Below are positions 1 through 7,730 of a stretch of 64,000 bases of DNA, piece by piece (position 1 is the first letter of the stretch; each line of letters starts with the position of its first letter). Origin of the DNA: Psychrobacter cibarius (lineage in GTDB: Bacteria > Pseudomonadota > Gammaproteobacteria > Pseudomonadales > Moraxellaceae). The stretch spans positions 2,356,001-2,420,000 of the forward strand of contig CP131612.1 of assembly GCA_030686115.1 (NCBI GenBank). The letters run 5' to 3'. The notes beneath the pieces are model-generated. The model did no database searches. It was given only the letters and a program-made list of their open reading frames with translations, and was not told the DNA's origin. A program made the position numbers and the translations under genes.

Positions 1-334
1 GGGTTAATGCCGTCTCTGACTCTTGCTCGACATGCATCTTTAGCTCAGCAGCTGACATCGCAGATAGCATTGCTAACGCCATTTTTGCGCCAACGCCATT
101 GATCTTGATCAATTGCCGAAAGACATCACGCTCTTTGCGATCGATAAAACCATAAAGCAGCTGCGCATCTTCACGTACATGAAAATGCGTCCAAATACTC
201 GCCTGTTCATTGAGACGCAACTGGCAAAATGACGGTAGCGGCAGCTCTATATCGTAGCCGACACCAGAGGTAGTCATGACACAGGCAGTCGGTGCCATCA
301 AATACTGCACTTGACCACTAATCAATCCAATCAT
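1..334 (-). CDS. ruvA: Holliday junction branch migration protein RuvA (3' end missing)
   Basis: Translating the minus strand from the ATG at 334 gives an open frame of about 111 residues to the window edge, beginning MIGLISGQVQYLM. RuvA binds the four-way junction as a tetramer and loads the RuvB motor. The N-terminal OB-fold (residues 1-62) and the first helix-hairpin-helix with INGVGAKMALAML (about 79-91) are visible. The second HhH and the RuvB-binding domain lie outside the window. It starts 93 bases downstream of the fba stop on the same strand. ruvC is 16 kb away, so it is not in a ruvCAB operon. Family assignment is firm; the C-terminal part cannot be judged. Confidence 0.93.
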   Translation of the reverse strand, partial: MIGLISGQVQYLMAPTACVMTTSGVGYDIELPLPSFCQLRLNEQASIWTHFHVREDAQLLYGFIDRKERDVFRQLIKINGVGAKMALAMLSAMSAAELKMHVEQESETALT

Positions 335-427
335 AATCCACTACCTTTATTAGAGCTGATATAAAAAATGAACTGAGCTGCTATTTAATGATAAATGCTA
401 TTAAATAAGCATATCTCACAGACATGC

Positions 428-1465
428 TTATTTATAAAAATCGACCATACCTTCAAGGCTGATTGGACGAATTTTATGCGCTTGCCCAGCTGAGCCAAAG
501 GCTTCGAAACGATTGGTACAGATATCTGACATCGCAACCATAGAGGCTTTGAAGTATTTACGCGGATCAAATTCACTTGGGTTTTCTGCAAGGAATTTAC
601 GAATAGCGCCCGTTGATGCTAAACGCAAATCGGTATCGATATTTACCTTACGCACACCATGCTTAATCGCTTCAACGATTTGCTCAACCGGTACACCATA
701 AGTCTCACCGATATTACCACCATTTTCATTGATGACTTTTAGCCACTCTTGCGGCACTGATGACGAGCCATGCATGACCAAATGCGTGTTAGGAATACGG
801 GCATGAATCTCTTTTACGCGCTCAATGGATAAGATATCGCCTGTCGGTGGACGGGTGAATTTATAAGCACCATGACTGGTACCGATGGCAATGGCTAACG
901 CATCGACGTTGGTGTCTTTAACGAACTGTTCTGCTTCATCAGCACTGGTCAATAGCTGCTCGTGATCCAATACGCCTTCTGCGCCAGAGCCGTCTTCTTC
1001 ACCAGCCATACCGGTCTCAAGGCTACCTAAGCAACCAATTTCACCTTCTACAGAGACGCCGCACGCGTGTGCCATCTTGACAACTTCGCGAGTCACGCTG
1101 GCATTGTAATCATAATCCATTGGCGTTTTACCATCTTCACCGAGCGAGCCGTCCATCATTACTGATGAGAAGCCAAGCTGAATTGAGCGTTGGCAAATCG
1201 CTGGTGACATACCATGATCTTGATGCATAACGACTGGAATATGTGGCCACTCTTCGATTGCAGCAATAATCAGATGACGCAAAAACGCAGAGCCCGCATA
1301 ACTGCGTGCACCAGCACTAGCCTGTACGATAACAGGAGAATCACAGGCGTCGGCTGCCATCATGATTGCACGCATCTGCTCTAAATTATTAACATTGTAA
1401 GCAGGGACACCGTAGTTATTTTCGGCGGCATGATCTAGAAGTTGACGTAACGATATTAAAGCCAT
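428..1465 (-). CDS. fba: Class II fructose-bisphosphate aldolase
   Basis: This 345-residue protein reversibly joins dihydroxyacetone phosphate and glyceraldehyde 3-phosphate to fructose 1,6-bisphosphate in the cytoplasm. The metal/catalytic motif HQDHG is at residues 81-85 (D83 catalytic base, H84 zinc ligand by family knowledge). GEIGCLG and HGSSSVP supply further metal and phosphate contacts. The length and the SAGARSYAG segment fit the Calvin-cycle-type class II branch. The ATG at 1465 has a GAGAG ribosome site about 8 bases upstream. Together with pgk (2668-3882) and gpmI (13271-14929) it suggests the lower glycolytic route, which in this type of organism probably runs mostly in the gluconeogenic direction (inference). 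Confidence 0.95.
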   Translation of the reverse strand: MALISLRQLLDHAAENNYGVPAYNVNNLEQMRAIMMAADACDSPVIVQASAGARSYAGSAFLRHLIIAAIEEWPHIPVVMHQDHGMSPAICQRSIQLGFSSVMMDGSLGEDGKTPMDYDYNASVTREVVKMAHACGVSVEGEIGCLGSLETGMAGEEDGSGAEGVLDHEQLLTSADEAEQFVKDTNVDALAIAIGTSHGAYKFTRPPTGDILSIERVKEIHARIPNTHLVMHGSSSVPQEWLKVINENGGNIGETYGVPVEQIVEAIKHGVRKVNIDTDLRLASTGAIRKFLAENPSEFDPRKYFKASMVAMSDICTNRFEAFGSAGQAHKIRPISLEGMVDFYK

Positions 1466-1785
1466 AAGACGCTCTCTGATTAAATTTTGAATATGATATT
1501 AAGAAATCATTCTTAAAAATACGATGTTGCAACAATTGCCCTAAAACCCTAGCCTGATAATAGCCAGACCAGCAAAAAACCGGTGTTTTTTGATCGTAAT
1601 TATTACGCCGTGATTATAGCAAAAATTGCCAGCGCTTCGTAGCGGTTAACCGACTATTTCTTTCTTTGCTTGATTCATAAAACAGCATGATAGCGAGTTT
1701 TATAAAGGAACTGGATAAGTTCCATATGATACGCAGCTAATTGAAAAAAGTGGATAAACCTTGTGCACCATATTTTTGACTGACT

Positions 1786-1846
1786 AAGGCCTGCCCTCAA
1801 TTCAATCAACGGATATTTAAATGGGCTAAAAATGAGGACACGCCCT
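1786..1846. repeat. MITE-like inverted-repeat element, short copy
   Basis: The right end TGAGGACACGCCCT (1833-1846) is identical to that of the full copy at 7614-7701. The left end AAGGCCTGCCCTCA (1786-1799) differs at 3 of 14 positions. The inside shares the AATTCAATC and ATGGGCTAAAA segments but lacks about 25 bases next to the right end. A TA lies at 1785-1786 and another follows the right end. It sits in the 556-base gap between fba and the lipoprotein gene. Confidence 0.75.
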
Positions 1847-1872
1847 AACCTCTAGATTATGATTTTAAATAC

Positions 1873-1904
1873 AAAAAAGCCTTGGCTATCACCAAAGCTT
1901 TTTA
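1873..1904 (-). terminator. Rho-independent terminator of the lipoprotein gene
   Basis: The stem AAAAAGCCTTGG / CCAAAGCTTTTT with a short loop ends in a U-run on the minus strand. It lies about 120 bases past the stop of the lipoprotein gene at 2022. Confidence 0.7.
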
Positions 1905-2021
1905 AATATTTTGAGGACTTATACAGCAATCAATACCTGCAACCAACAGCTTAATAAGCTATTCATCAATCGATAAATTAGTAGATCAATGGCTTAGGTC
2001 CAGTTGCTTATGTATTGATAA

Positions 2022-2408
2022 TTAGTACTGTTGTTCTGCTTCTACTGCGTTTTCACTGGCTTTATTCTCAACAGCAGATGCGCCATCGGCAACCACTTCA
2101 GCAGTTTTGGCAACGGCTTCATTTGCGCCTACCACAACTGCTTCACCAGTGTTTTTTAGTGCATCTGTAGCAGCAACACCGGCAGTTTCAGCGCCTTCGG
2201 CAACTTCAGTACCAGCATCTTTTGCAGCAACTTCAGCTTCAGCAGCAGCGGCTTCTGTTTCAGCAGCGGCAGTATCAGCATTAGCGGCAACATCATCACC
2301 AGCAGACTCAACAGCAGCTTCGGCGTTCTCTTCTGTTTGTTGGCTACATGCAGTGATTGCAAAAGTACCAGCAAGTACGCTAGCAAGTAATAAATGGCGT
2401 TTTAACAT
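2022..2408 (-). CDS. Small alanine/glutamate-rich lipoprotein, function unknown
   Basis: This is a 128-residue predicted lipoprotein. The chosen start at 2408 (MLKRHLLLASVLAG) has GAGGGA 8 bases upstream; an in-frame ATG at 2444 has no good site and would bury the signal peptide. The lipobox ITAC puts the lipidated cysteine at about residue 21. The mature part is almost wholly Ala, Glu, Val, Asp, Gly and Thr, with repeated AAAE, VAE and ADGA blocks, and should form an acidic, helical or disordered tail. No known catalytic domain is visible. Proteins of this composition are often abundant outer-membrane lipoproteins, but the role here is not known. It has its own terminator at 1873-1904. Confidence 0.75.
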   Translation of the reverse strand: MLKRHLLLASVLAGTFAITACSQQTEENAEAAVESAGDDVAANADTAAAETEAAAAEAEVAAKDAGTEVAEGAETAGVAATDALKNTGEAVVVGANEAVAKTAEVVADGASAVENKASENAVEAEQQY

Positions 2409-2667
2409 AATAAATCCCTCATAAATAAAGCATGTCAAATACATGATTTGCGCTATTTTATAGAGTGCAAATTAGACATGCAATCATAATTTTCAGTATA
2501 GAAACAAATAATTACTACTTAATAATAATGAGTGGCCACTGACTCTTATTTCTCTTAAAACAATAAGATAAGAATAGCAGCCAAAATATTATTGATACAG
2601 CGTACATGAGATGGTTAGGCTAAATTGTACGGCTAATGTTACTCATCTGCTAAATATCGTTAAAGCG

Positions 2668-3882
2668 TTACGCATCAATCTGTAGAGCAGCAACCGCAGG
2701 CAATACTTTGCCTTCTACAAACTCTAAAAATGCGCCACCACCTGTTGACATGTAGCTAACGCCATCTGCCACTTGATATTTATCAATTGCAGCAAGCGTA
2801 TCACCACCACCAGCGATCGAAAATCCTTCGCTGTTTTTAACGGCATTTGCTATGATTTGTGTGCCCTGACCAAAAGCATCGACTTCAAAAACACCGACCG
2901 GACCATTCCATAAAATGGTTTTTGCGTTGATAATAGCATCCGCTAATTGCTTAGCACTTTCTGGAGCGATGTCCAATATCATGTCATTTTCGCCAATCGT
3001 ATCGACAGATTTGATGGTCGCAGTAGCTTGTTGTAATGAGCCCGTGAAGTCAGCAAAATCAATCTCATTTTTATCAGCAACGACAACATATTCAGGTAAT
3101 AAAATCTCAGTCTTAGTCATAATGTCACGAGCTGTCTCAACCAAGTCCGCTTCATAAAGTGATGCACCAACGCTATGACCTTGCGCGGCTAGGAATGTAT
3201 TTGCAATACCGCCACCAACGATAATCTGCGAGCATAATTCAGACAAACTGTGCAGCACTTCTAGCTTTGTCGATACTTTTGAACCACCAACGATTGCCAA
3301 CATTGGCTGTGCTGGGGTCTCAAGTGCCAAGCTTAACGCATCAAGCTCAGCCGCCAATAAAGGTCCTGCACAAGCTGTTTTTCCTGCTCGATGCATAGCT
3401 TGGGTAACGCCTTCTGTTGAGGCCTGTGCGCGATGTGCGGTGCCAAATGCATCCATCACGAATACATCGCATAAATCAGCGTATTTCTGTGCTAAATCCG
3501 CATCGTTTTTCTTTTCGCCCTGATTAAAGCGTACGTTTTCTAATAGCACGACCTCGCCTGCTTTAATTGCCACGCCCTTTGTAAGGTAGTCATTGTTTAA
3601 GCTAACGGGCTTTGAAAGTTGTGTGGCTAATTTATCGCTTAAATACTCAGCAACTGGTGCTAGCGAATATATCGACTCAGGACTGCCTTCAGCTGGACGA
3701 CCTAAGTGTGAACAAACAATAACGGCCGCGCCTTTTTCTAACGCCATCTTAATCGTAGGCAAACTGGCTTGCAGGCGTGCATCACTGGCGACTTTACCGT
3801 TTTTAATAGGCACATTGAGATCTTCACGAATCAACACCATTTTATCCGTTAAGCTCAGCTCACTCATACGCAAAAAATTCAT
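2668..3882 (-). CDS. pgk: Phosphoglycerate kinase
   Basis: This 404-residue enzyme moves the acyl phosphate of 1,3-bisphosphoglycerate to ADP, reversibly, in the cytoplasm. Family motifs seen are REDLNVP (about 19-25), SHLGRP for 3-phosphoglycerate binding, [16 protein letters not shown], and the nucleotide motif GGGDTLAA near the C-terminus. Slightly longer than the usual 387-residue form. The ATG at 3882 is preceded by AGGAG; an in-frame ATG at residue 6 is possible but less well placed. It is the first gene of a same-strand series (pgk, lipoprotein, fba, ruvA), though gaps of 260 and 557 bases argue against one tight operon. Confidence 0.96.
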   Translation of the reverse strand: MNFLRMSELSLTDKMVLIREDLNVPIKNGKVASDARLQASLPTIKMALEKGAAVIVCSHLGRPAEGSPESIYSLAPVAEYLSDKLATQLSKPVSLNNDYLTKGVAIKAGEVVLLENVRFNQGEKKNDADLAQKYADLCDVFVMDAFGTAHRAQASTEGVTQAMHRAGKTACAGPLLAAELDALSLALETPAQPMLAIVGGSKVSTKLEVLHSLSELCSQIIVGGGIANTFLAAQGHSVGASLYEADLVETARDIMTKTEILLPEYVVVADKNEIDFADFTGSLQQATATIKSVDTIGENDMILDIAPESAKQLADAIINAKTILWNGPVGVFEVDAFGQGTQIIANAVKNSEGFSIAGGGDTLAAIDKYQVADGVSYMSTGGGAFLEFVEGKVLPAVAALQIDA

Positions 3883-4068
3883 TACCTGCTCCTATGCATC
3901 ATCTCTTGTTAATCTATCGGTTGGCTTTTTACTCATTACTGAAAATATTTATCAAATCGGCTGCTCTTGTCTGTGGCTTTATAAAAGTAACCAAGCAAGA
4001 ATTTGAGGCGGTGTATTCTAGCAGAATACTAGCAAGTGCTCATAAAGAACGCACTATTAAATTTTACT

Positions 4069-4115
4069 CGGGCGTATTCTTATTTTAAAAATAGGGATAA
4101 AAATAAGACAAATGG
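4069..4115. repeat. Degenerate remnant of the MITE-like element
   Basis: The left end CGGGCGTATTCTTA matches 10 of 14 bases of the terminal repeat. The following A/T-rich stretch with TATTTTAAAAATAG matches the copies at 5298 and 7614 (reverse). The far end is not recognisable. It lies in the 355-base gap between pgk and the divergent DksA-like gene, where nothing else was found. Confidence 0.5.
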
Positions 4116-4237
4116 CTGAATTTTAATAAAAATCAGTAACATTTCGTGGTGGCACTTAGTAATAAGGCTGTTTAAGATGCTATTAGCACTGATAATAAAT
4201 AATACCCACAATAAAAATAACCCATTAGGAGAACCCA

Positions 4238-4567
4238 ATGAGTATCGACCTTCAAGCTGCCAAACAAAACCTACTCACGCTTAAAGAAGAATATGAGACT
4301 CGTATCGATAAAATCGAAGATCATATCCAAAACCCGCAAGACGACCTCAATGAGCATTGGGAAGACCAAGCCATCTCTTATCGTCAAAACGACATGCGTA
4401 CAAATTTGATGGTTGAAGCCCGTCAAAGTTTGATCTATGTCGAAAATGCACTAAGTCGTATTGAAAACGGGACTTATGGTAAATGTGAAGTCTGCGGTGA
4501 GCAAATTGAAGAACAGCGCTTACAAGCACTGCCTTACGCTACCCTATGTATGGAACACGCTGAATAA
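4238..4567 (+). CDS. TraR/DksA-family zinc finger protein
   Basis: This is a 109-residue cytoplasmic protein. Residues 1-75 form a predicted helical hairpin (coiled coil) with an acidic turn. A C-terminal zinc finger has ligands C83, C86, C104 and H107. DksA itself is about 150 residues with four cysteines, so this is a shorter paralogue with a Cys3His site. DksA-family proteins reach into the RNA polymerase secondary channel and alter initiation, often with ppGpp. The N-terminal hairpin has the acidic pair DD at 35-36, but without structure modelling it cannot be said whether it works like DksA. AGGAG lies 6-7 bases before the ATG. It is monocistronic, diverging from pgk and converging with thiE. 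Confidence 0.82.
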   Translation: MSIDLQAAKQNLLTLKEEYETRIDKIEDHIQNPQDDLNEHWEDQAISYRQNDMRTNLMVEARQSLIYVENALSRIENGTYGKCEVCGEQIEEQRLQALPYATLCMEHAE

Positions 4568-4616
4568 CGACCCATTTTTACTCTAAAACATCCATTCCAA
4601 ACCAAAGTTCTAGTGA

Positions 4617-5285
4617 TCAAGTAGGCATTTTCCATTGAGAGAATGCCTGCTGCCATTGTTTACAGCGCATCGCGATTTGATCCACAGGTAAATCCATAAT
4701 ATCCCCAACGACCGCCACGTAAGTAATGGGCAAACCTGCCAGCTCGATGACATTTTCTGCCGTCAAGCCACCTATAACACATATCGCTATATTTTGCTGA
4801 CAGCCATCTATAAGCTGCTGGCGCGAGATAATATTGGCGTTAGGTTTTGTATTTGAGGTAAAAATCGCACCCATAGCGGCATAGCTTACGCCCTCATTTT
4901 TTGCTTCTTCAACCAGTTCTATCTTGCCATGACAAGTGCGTCCGATCATTTGGTTTGGTTGAAGTTCGTGCTTAGCATCAGTGACTTCGCCATCTTGTTG
5001 ACCCAAATGCACACCAACGCCGAGCTTGGCAGCCAATTTAATATTGTCATTGATGACGACTGGTACGTTGTACGCTTTCGCCAACTCAACTATTTGTCTA
5101 GCCTCTTCGTATAGACGAGACTCACCATCAGGTAGCGCCAATATCTGCTTGCGACGAATTTGTAACAGCGCAATGAATCCTGTTGCTAGTGCTGCTTCTA
5201 ATTTGCGATACAGCAGCGCAAACTCATCGTCATTGGTCAGTAAATATAGCTTTGGCGCTGATATAACAGTCGATATTTGAGTCAT
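4617..5285 (-). CDS. thiE: Thiamine phosphate synthase (ThiE/TenI family)
   Basis: This 222-residue TIM-barrel protein would couple the thiazole and pyrimidine phosphates into thiamine phosphate. Motifs seen are LQIRRK (41-46), VINDN (77-81), VHLGQQD (92-98), IGRTCH (114-119), FTSNTKP (142-148) and IGGLTAENV (171-179), matching the ThiE order. The start at 5285 has AGGA upstream. An earlier in-frame ATG at 5399 would add 38 residues encoded within the MITE-like repeat at 5298-5388 and is rejected. IGRTCH instead of the usual IGxS(C/T)H is within family variation. TenI, a related family without this activity, is the main alternative. Confidence 0.85.
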   Translation of the reverse strand: MTQISTVISAPKLYLLTNDDEFALLYRKLEAALATGFIALLQIRRKQILALPDGESRLYEEARQIVELAKAYNVPVVINDNIKLAAKLGVGVHLGQQDGEVTDAKHELQPNQMIGRTCHGKIELVEEAKNEGVSYAAMGAIFTSNTKPNANIISRQQLIDGCQQNIAICVIGGLTAENVIELAGLPITYVAVVGDIMDLPVDQIAMRCKQWQQAFSQWKMPT

Positions 5286-5297
5286 GTTATTTTTCCT

Positions 5298-5388
5298 AGA
5301 GTGTGTCCTCATTTTAAAAATGGAGATAAAAATAAGATAAATTTTTAGCCCATGTAAAAGTCCATTGATTAAATTAAAGACACACCTT
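5298..5388. repeat. MITE-like inverted-repeat element, diverged copy (reverse)
   Basis: The ends AGAGTGTGTCCTCA (5298-5311) and TAAAGACACACCTT (5375-5388) correspond to the 14-base terminal repeats of the 7614-7701 copy. The interior TTTTTAGCCCATGTA and GTCCATTGATT align with it in reverse orientation. It lies just upstream of thiE and so probably carries or displaces the thiE promoter. A TA precedes the left end. Confidence 0.72.
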
Positions 5389-5402
5389 AAATTCAACACA
5401 AT

Positions 5403-5435
5403 AAAAAGGCTGTTATATCGAATAACAGCCTTTTT
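5403..5435. terminator. Bidirectional terminator near pbpG/thiE
   Basis: A 14-base perfect stem AAAAAGGCTGTTAT / ATAACAGCCTTTTT with a 5-base loop gives U-runs on both strands. It follows the stop of the PBP7-like gene (5457) on the minus strand. Confidence 0.88.
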
Positions 5436-5456
5436 ATAAATGCTAAAACAGTAAAG

Positions 5457-6545
5457 TTATACCGTGCGGCGTGTCGCTAGACTGTTTAGAATATTTTTGG
5501 CATCACCCCAACGTGTGGCTGAGCTGTTCGCTCCTAAGATGACGATAATTGCTGGGCGGTTATTCACACGTGTTTCCATTACCACACAACGACCAGCTTC
5601 ATTGATGAAACCTGTTTTTGAGATACCAATTGGATAATCACCGGCACGAACCAAGCTACTGGTATTATTGGCTTTATAAGTACGGTTACCACTTGAGTAG
5701 TTAGAAACATAAAAGTCATAGCTCTTAGTGGTCGAGAAACGACGAATTACGTCATAGTTACCCGCCGCACGAACCATTTTAACCAAGTCATTTGATGAAG
5801 CGACGTTGCGCTTATCAAGACCCGTTGGATCACCAAAGAAAGCCGTGGTCATACCCAGATCTTGAGCTTTGCGATTCATGGCACGTATAAAGGCAGTATA
5901 GCCACCTGGATAATTACGCGCTAAACTCTTTGCTGCTGGATTTTCTGATTTCATCAATGCCATAAGCAACATCTCAGCACGATTCAAACGATCGCCTGAT
6001 TTGAGGTTAGAGCTGGCACGCTTAGGACCGACGAAATCTTCTGGATCGAGTGTGAGCTCTTCACGCATATCGAGACCAGCATCCAATACGACCATGGCCG
6101 TCATCACTTTAGAGATACTGGCCATTGGACGTGCAATGTCAGCATCTTTTTCATAAATAGATTCGCCCGTTTCAGCATCGATGACCGCAACACTACGCGA
6201 ATCAGTGCTGATCGGTATCATGTTACTGCTACCAAATGAGCCACGATACGTTGTATTGTAGCTATTACTGCTATTGTAACTGTTATTACTACTACCGAAG
6301 CTATTGGCGTTAGTGATACTGGTCGTACCATTGCCACTATCAACTTTCTTGATAGCTGAGCCTTTGGATTTATACATAATATTGCGTGCTTCAGACAAAC
6401 TATCGGCACCGCCCCAACTCATGCGAGCACTAGAGCTAGTGTCGGCGCTACCATTAATAGTAAGTGCCGCTTGTGCAACACTGCCCAAACTCAATGAAAT
6501 CATAGCAGCGATTAATTGCTGTTTGGTTAATGGTAGTTGCTTCAT
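5457..6545 (-). CDS. pbpG: D-alanyl-D-alanine endopeptidase/carboxypeptidase, PBP7 type (S11 family)
   Basis: This 362-residue periplasmic penicillin-binding protein cuts D-Ala-containing bonds in peptidoglycan. A signal peptide (1-26, ending VAQA) is followed by about 80 residues rich in Ser, Asn, Gly and Tyr (NSSNSYNTTY region) and then the peptidase domain. The active-site triad is S143-I-S-K146, S200-E-N202 and K310-T-G312, in the right order and spacing. The start at 6545 has AGGAGG 4 bases upstream; an ATG six codons earlier has none. The S/N-rich spacer makes it longer than E. coli PbpG (about 310 residues). PBP7 versus a DacA-like carboxypeptidase cannot be fully separated; the short C-terminus without the PBP5 beta domain favours PBP7. 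Confidence 0.88.
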   Translation of the reverse strand: MKQLPLTKQQLIAAMISLSLGSVAQAALTINGSADTSSSARMSWGGADSLSEARNIMYKSKGSAIKKVDSGNGTTSITNANSFGSSNNSYNSSNSYNTTYRGSFGSSNMIPISTDSRSVAVIDAETGESIYEKDADIARPMASISKVMTAMVVLDAGLDMREELTLDPEDFVGPKRASSNLKSGDRLNRAEMLLMALMKSENPAAKSLARNYPGGYTAFIRAMNRKAQDLGMTTAFFGDPTGLDKRNVASSNDLVKMVRAAGNYDVIRRFSTTKSYDFYVSNYSSGNRTYKANNTSSLVRAGDYPIGISKTGFINEAGRCVVMETRVNNRPAIIVILGANSSATRWGDAKNILNSLATRRTV

Positions 6546-6971
6546 TATGCCTCCTGCTGTCACGATGCTGTTAAGTAGAGAATCAGTTACATACTAACCA
6601 ATAGCAACAACGTACGTAGCGTTTATGAATGGGTTTATAAGTACTCGTATAGAGTTTTTGTATTTTTAGTGTATCATGGTTTGCATTTAAGTTTAATGTA
6701 TCAAGCTGATTTAATAATTTATTTTGGTGTAATTCAAATTTTACTACAACCACTTTATATTACAGAAACATTGACTCACATTTCAGCAATATATCTTAAC
6801 TTTGAACACTGTAATTATTCGTTTTTTGTTATATTAAACAATGGTATCGATCTAAAAGATTAGCAATATTTTATTTTTTCAAAAACTAAAAAAACGACTC
6901 TAATGATTTTATTTTTTGTCATTTAGCGTCAATAAAAGCCTTCATTCTGACAAACAACAAAGAGTATCGTT
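6546..6971. other. AT-rich gap, no gene seen
   Basis: A divergent gap between the PBP7-like gene and gacA, strongly A/T rich. Short open frames here (such as 6669-6863) have no ribosome site and no recognisable product. It presumably holds both promoters; no convincing pair of -35/-10 boxes was picked out. Confidence 0.5.
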
Positions 6972-7607
6972 ATGATTAAAGTACTGGTAGTAGATGATCA
7001 TGATTTGGTGAGAATGGGTATTAGCCGCATGTTGTCAGATAGTATCGATATCGAAGTAATCGGCGAAGCGGACAGCGGTGACATGGCCATCAAATTGGCC
7101 AAACAATTACGCCCTGATGTGGTTTTGCTTGATGTCAATATGCCTAATATTGGTGGGCTTGAAGCAACCAAACGCTTAATTCAGCTGGATATGGGTATCA
7201 AAATATTGGCCGTCAGCAGTATGTCAGCGCAGCCTTACCCTTCTATGCTTATCAAAGCGGGAGTAAATGGCTATATTACGAAGGGCACGCCGCTCGATGA
7301 GATGATTCGCGCTGTCAAAAAAATCTATCAAGGTGGTCGTTATTTTAGCCAAGATGTCGCTGAGCAACTGGCTGATGTTTTGCTGTCAGATAATGCCAAC
7401 TCGCCTTTTGACTTACTGAGTGATCGCGAAAAACAGGTGGCAATGATGGTCGTTAACTGTCAAAGCCCGCAGCAAATCGCTGATCAGCTATTTGTGAGTG
7501 TCAAAACCATCAACACTTACCGTTATCGTATTTATGAGAAAGTTGGGGTTGATAGCGATGTGAAGTTAACACATCTGGCCATTCGTCATGGTCTAATTCA
7601 GCCATAA
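6972..7607 (+). CDS. gacA: Response regulator GacA/UvrY
   Basis: This 211-residue two-component regulator has a receiver domain (1-120; VVDDHD at 7-12, phosphorylation site D54 in LLDVNMP, and K104-type TKG) and a LuxR-type helix-turn-helix (about 145-205; LSDREKQVAMM and KTINTYRYRIYEK). The near-complete match in layout to Pseudomonas GacA, including the QIADQLFVSVKT segment, supports the name. GacA, driven by the hybrid kinase GacS, normally activates small RNAs that titrate CsrA/RsmA. No gacS is adjacent, which is usual. It is followed by a MITE-like element and then pilS. Confidence 0.9.
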   Translation: MIKVLVVDDHDLVRMGISRMLSDSIDIEVIGEADSGDMAIKLAKQLRPDVVLLDVNMPNIGGLEATKRLIQLDMGIKILAVSSMSAQPYPSMLIKAGVNGYITKGTPLDEMIRAVKKIYQGGRYFSQDVAEQLADVLLSDNANSPFDLLSDREKQVAMMVVNCQSPQQIADQLFVSVKTINTYRYRIYEKVGVDSDVKLTHLAIRHGLIQP

Positions 7608-7613
7608 CTCATT

Positions 7614-7701
7614 AGGGCGTGTCCTCAATTCAATTGATGGACATCTACATGGGCTGAAAATGGCTAAATTTTATATCTATTTTAAAATGAGGACACGCCC
7701 T
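7614..7701. repeat. MITE-like inverted-repeat element, best-preserved copy
   Basis: An 88-base element with perfect 14-base terminal inverted repeats, AGGGCGTGTCCTCA (7614-7627) and TGAGGACACGCCCT (7688-7701). If the outer A/T are counted as flank, it is bordered by TA on both sides, which suggests a TA target duplication. It has no coding capacity. It fills most of the 123-base gap between gacA and pilS. Related copies are at 1786, 4069 (remnant) and 5298. Confidence 0.85.
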
Positions 7702-7730
7702 AGCAACTGTTCCCTTATTGCGGTCAATCT

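Noticed and set aside
2107..2424. A 105-codon antisense frame over the Ala-rich lipoprotein
   Set aside because: The biased codons of the real gene leave the opposite strand free of stops; no start signal.
3894..4088. Short plus-strand frames before the DksA-like gene
   Set aside because: They overlap the pgk promoter region and the MITE remnant and have no ribosome site.
5286..5399. N-terminal extension of ThiE
   Set aside because: The extra residues are encoded by the MITE-like element; the AGGA site fits the start at 5285.
6669..6863. A 64-codon open frame before gacA
   Set aside because: A/T-rich DNA, no ribosome site, strongly hydrophobic composition typical of chance translation.
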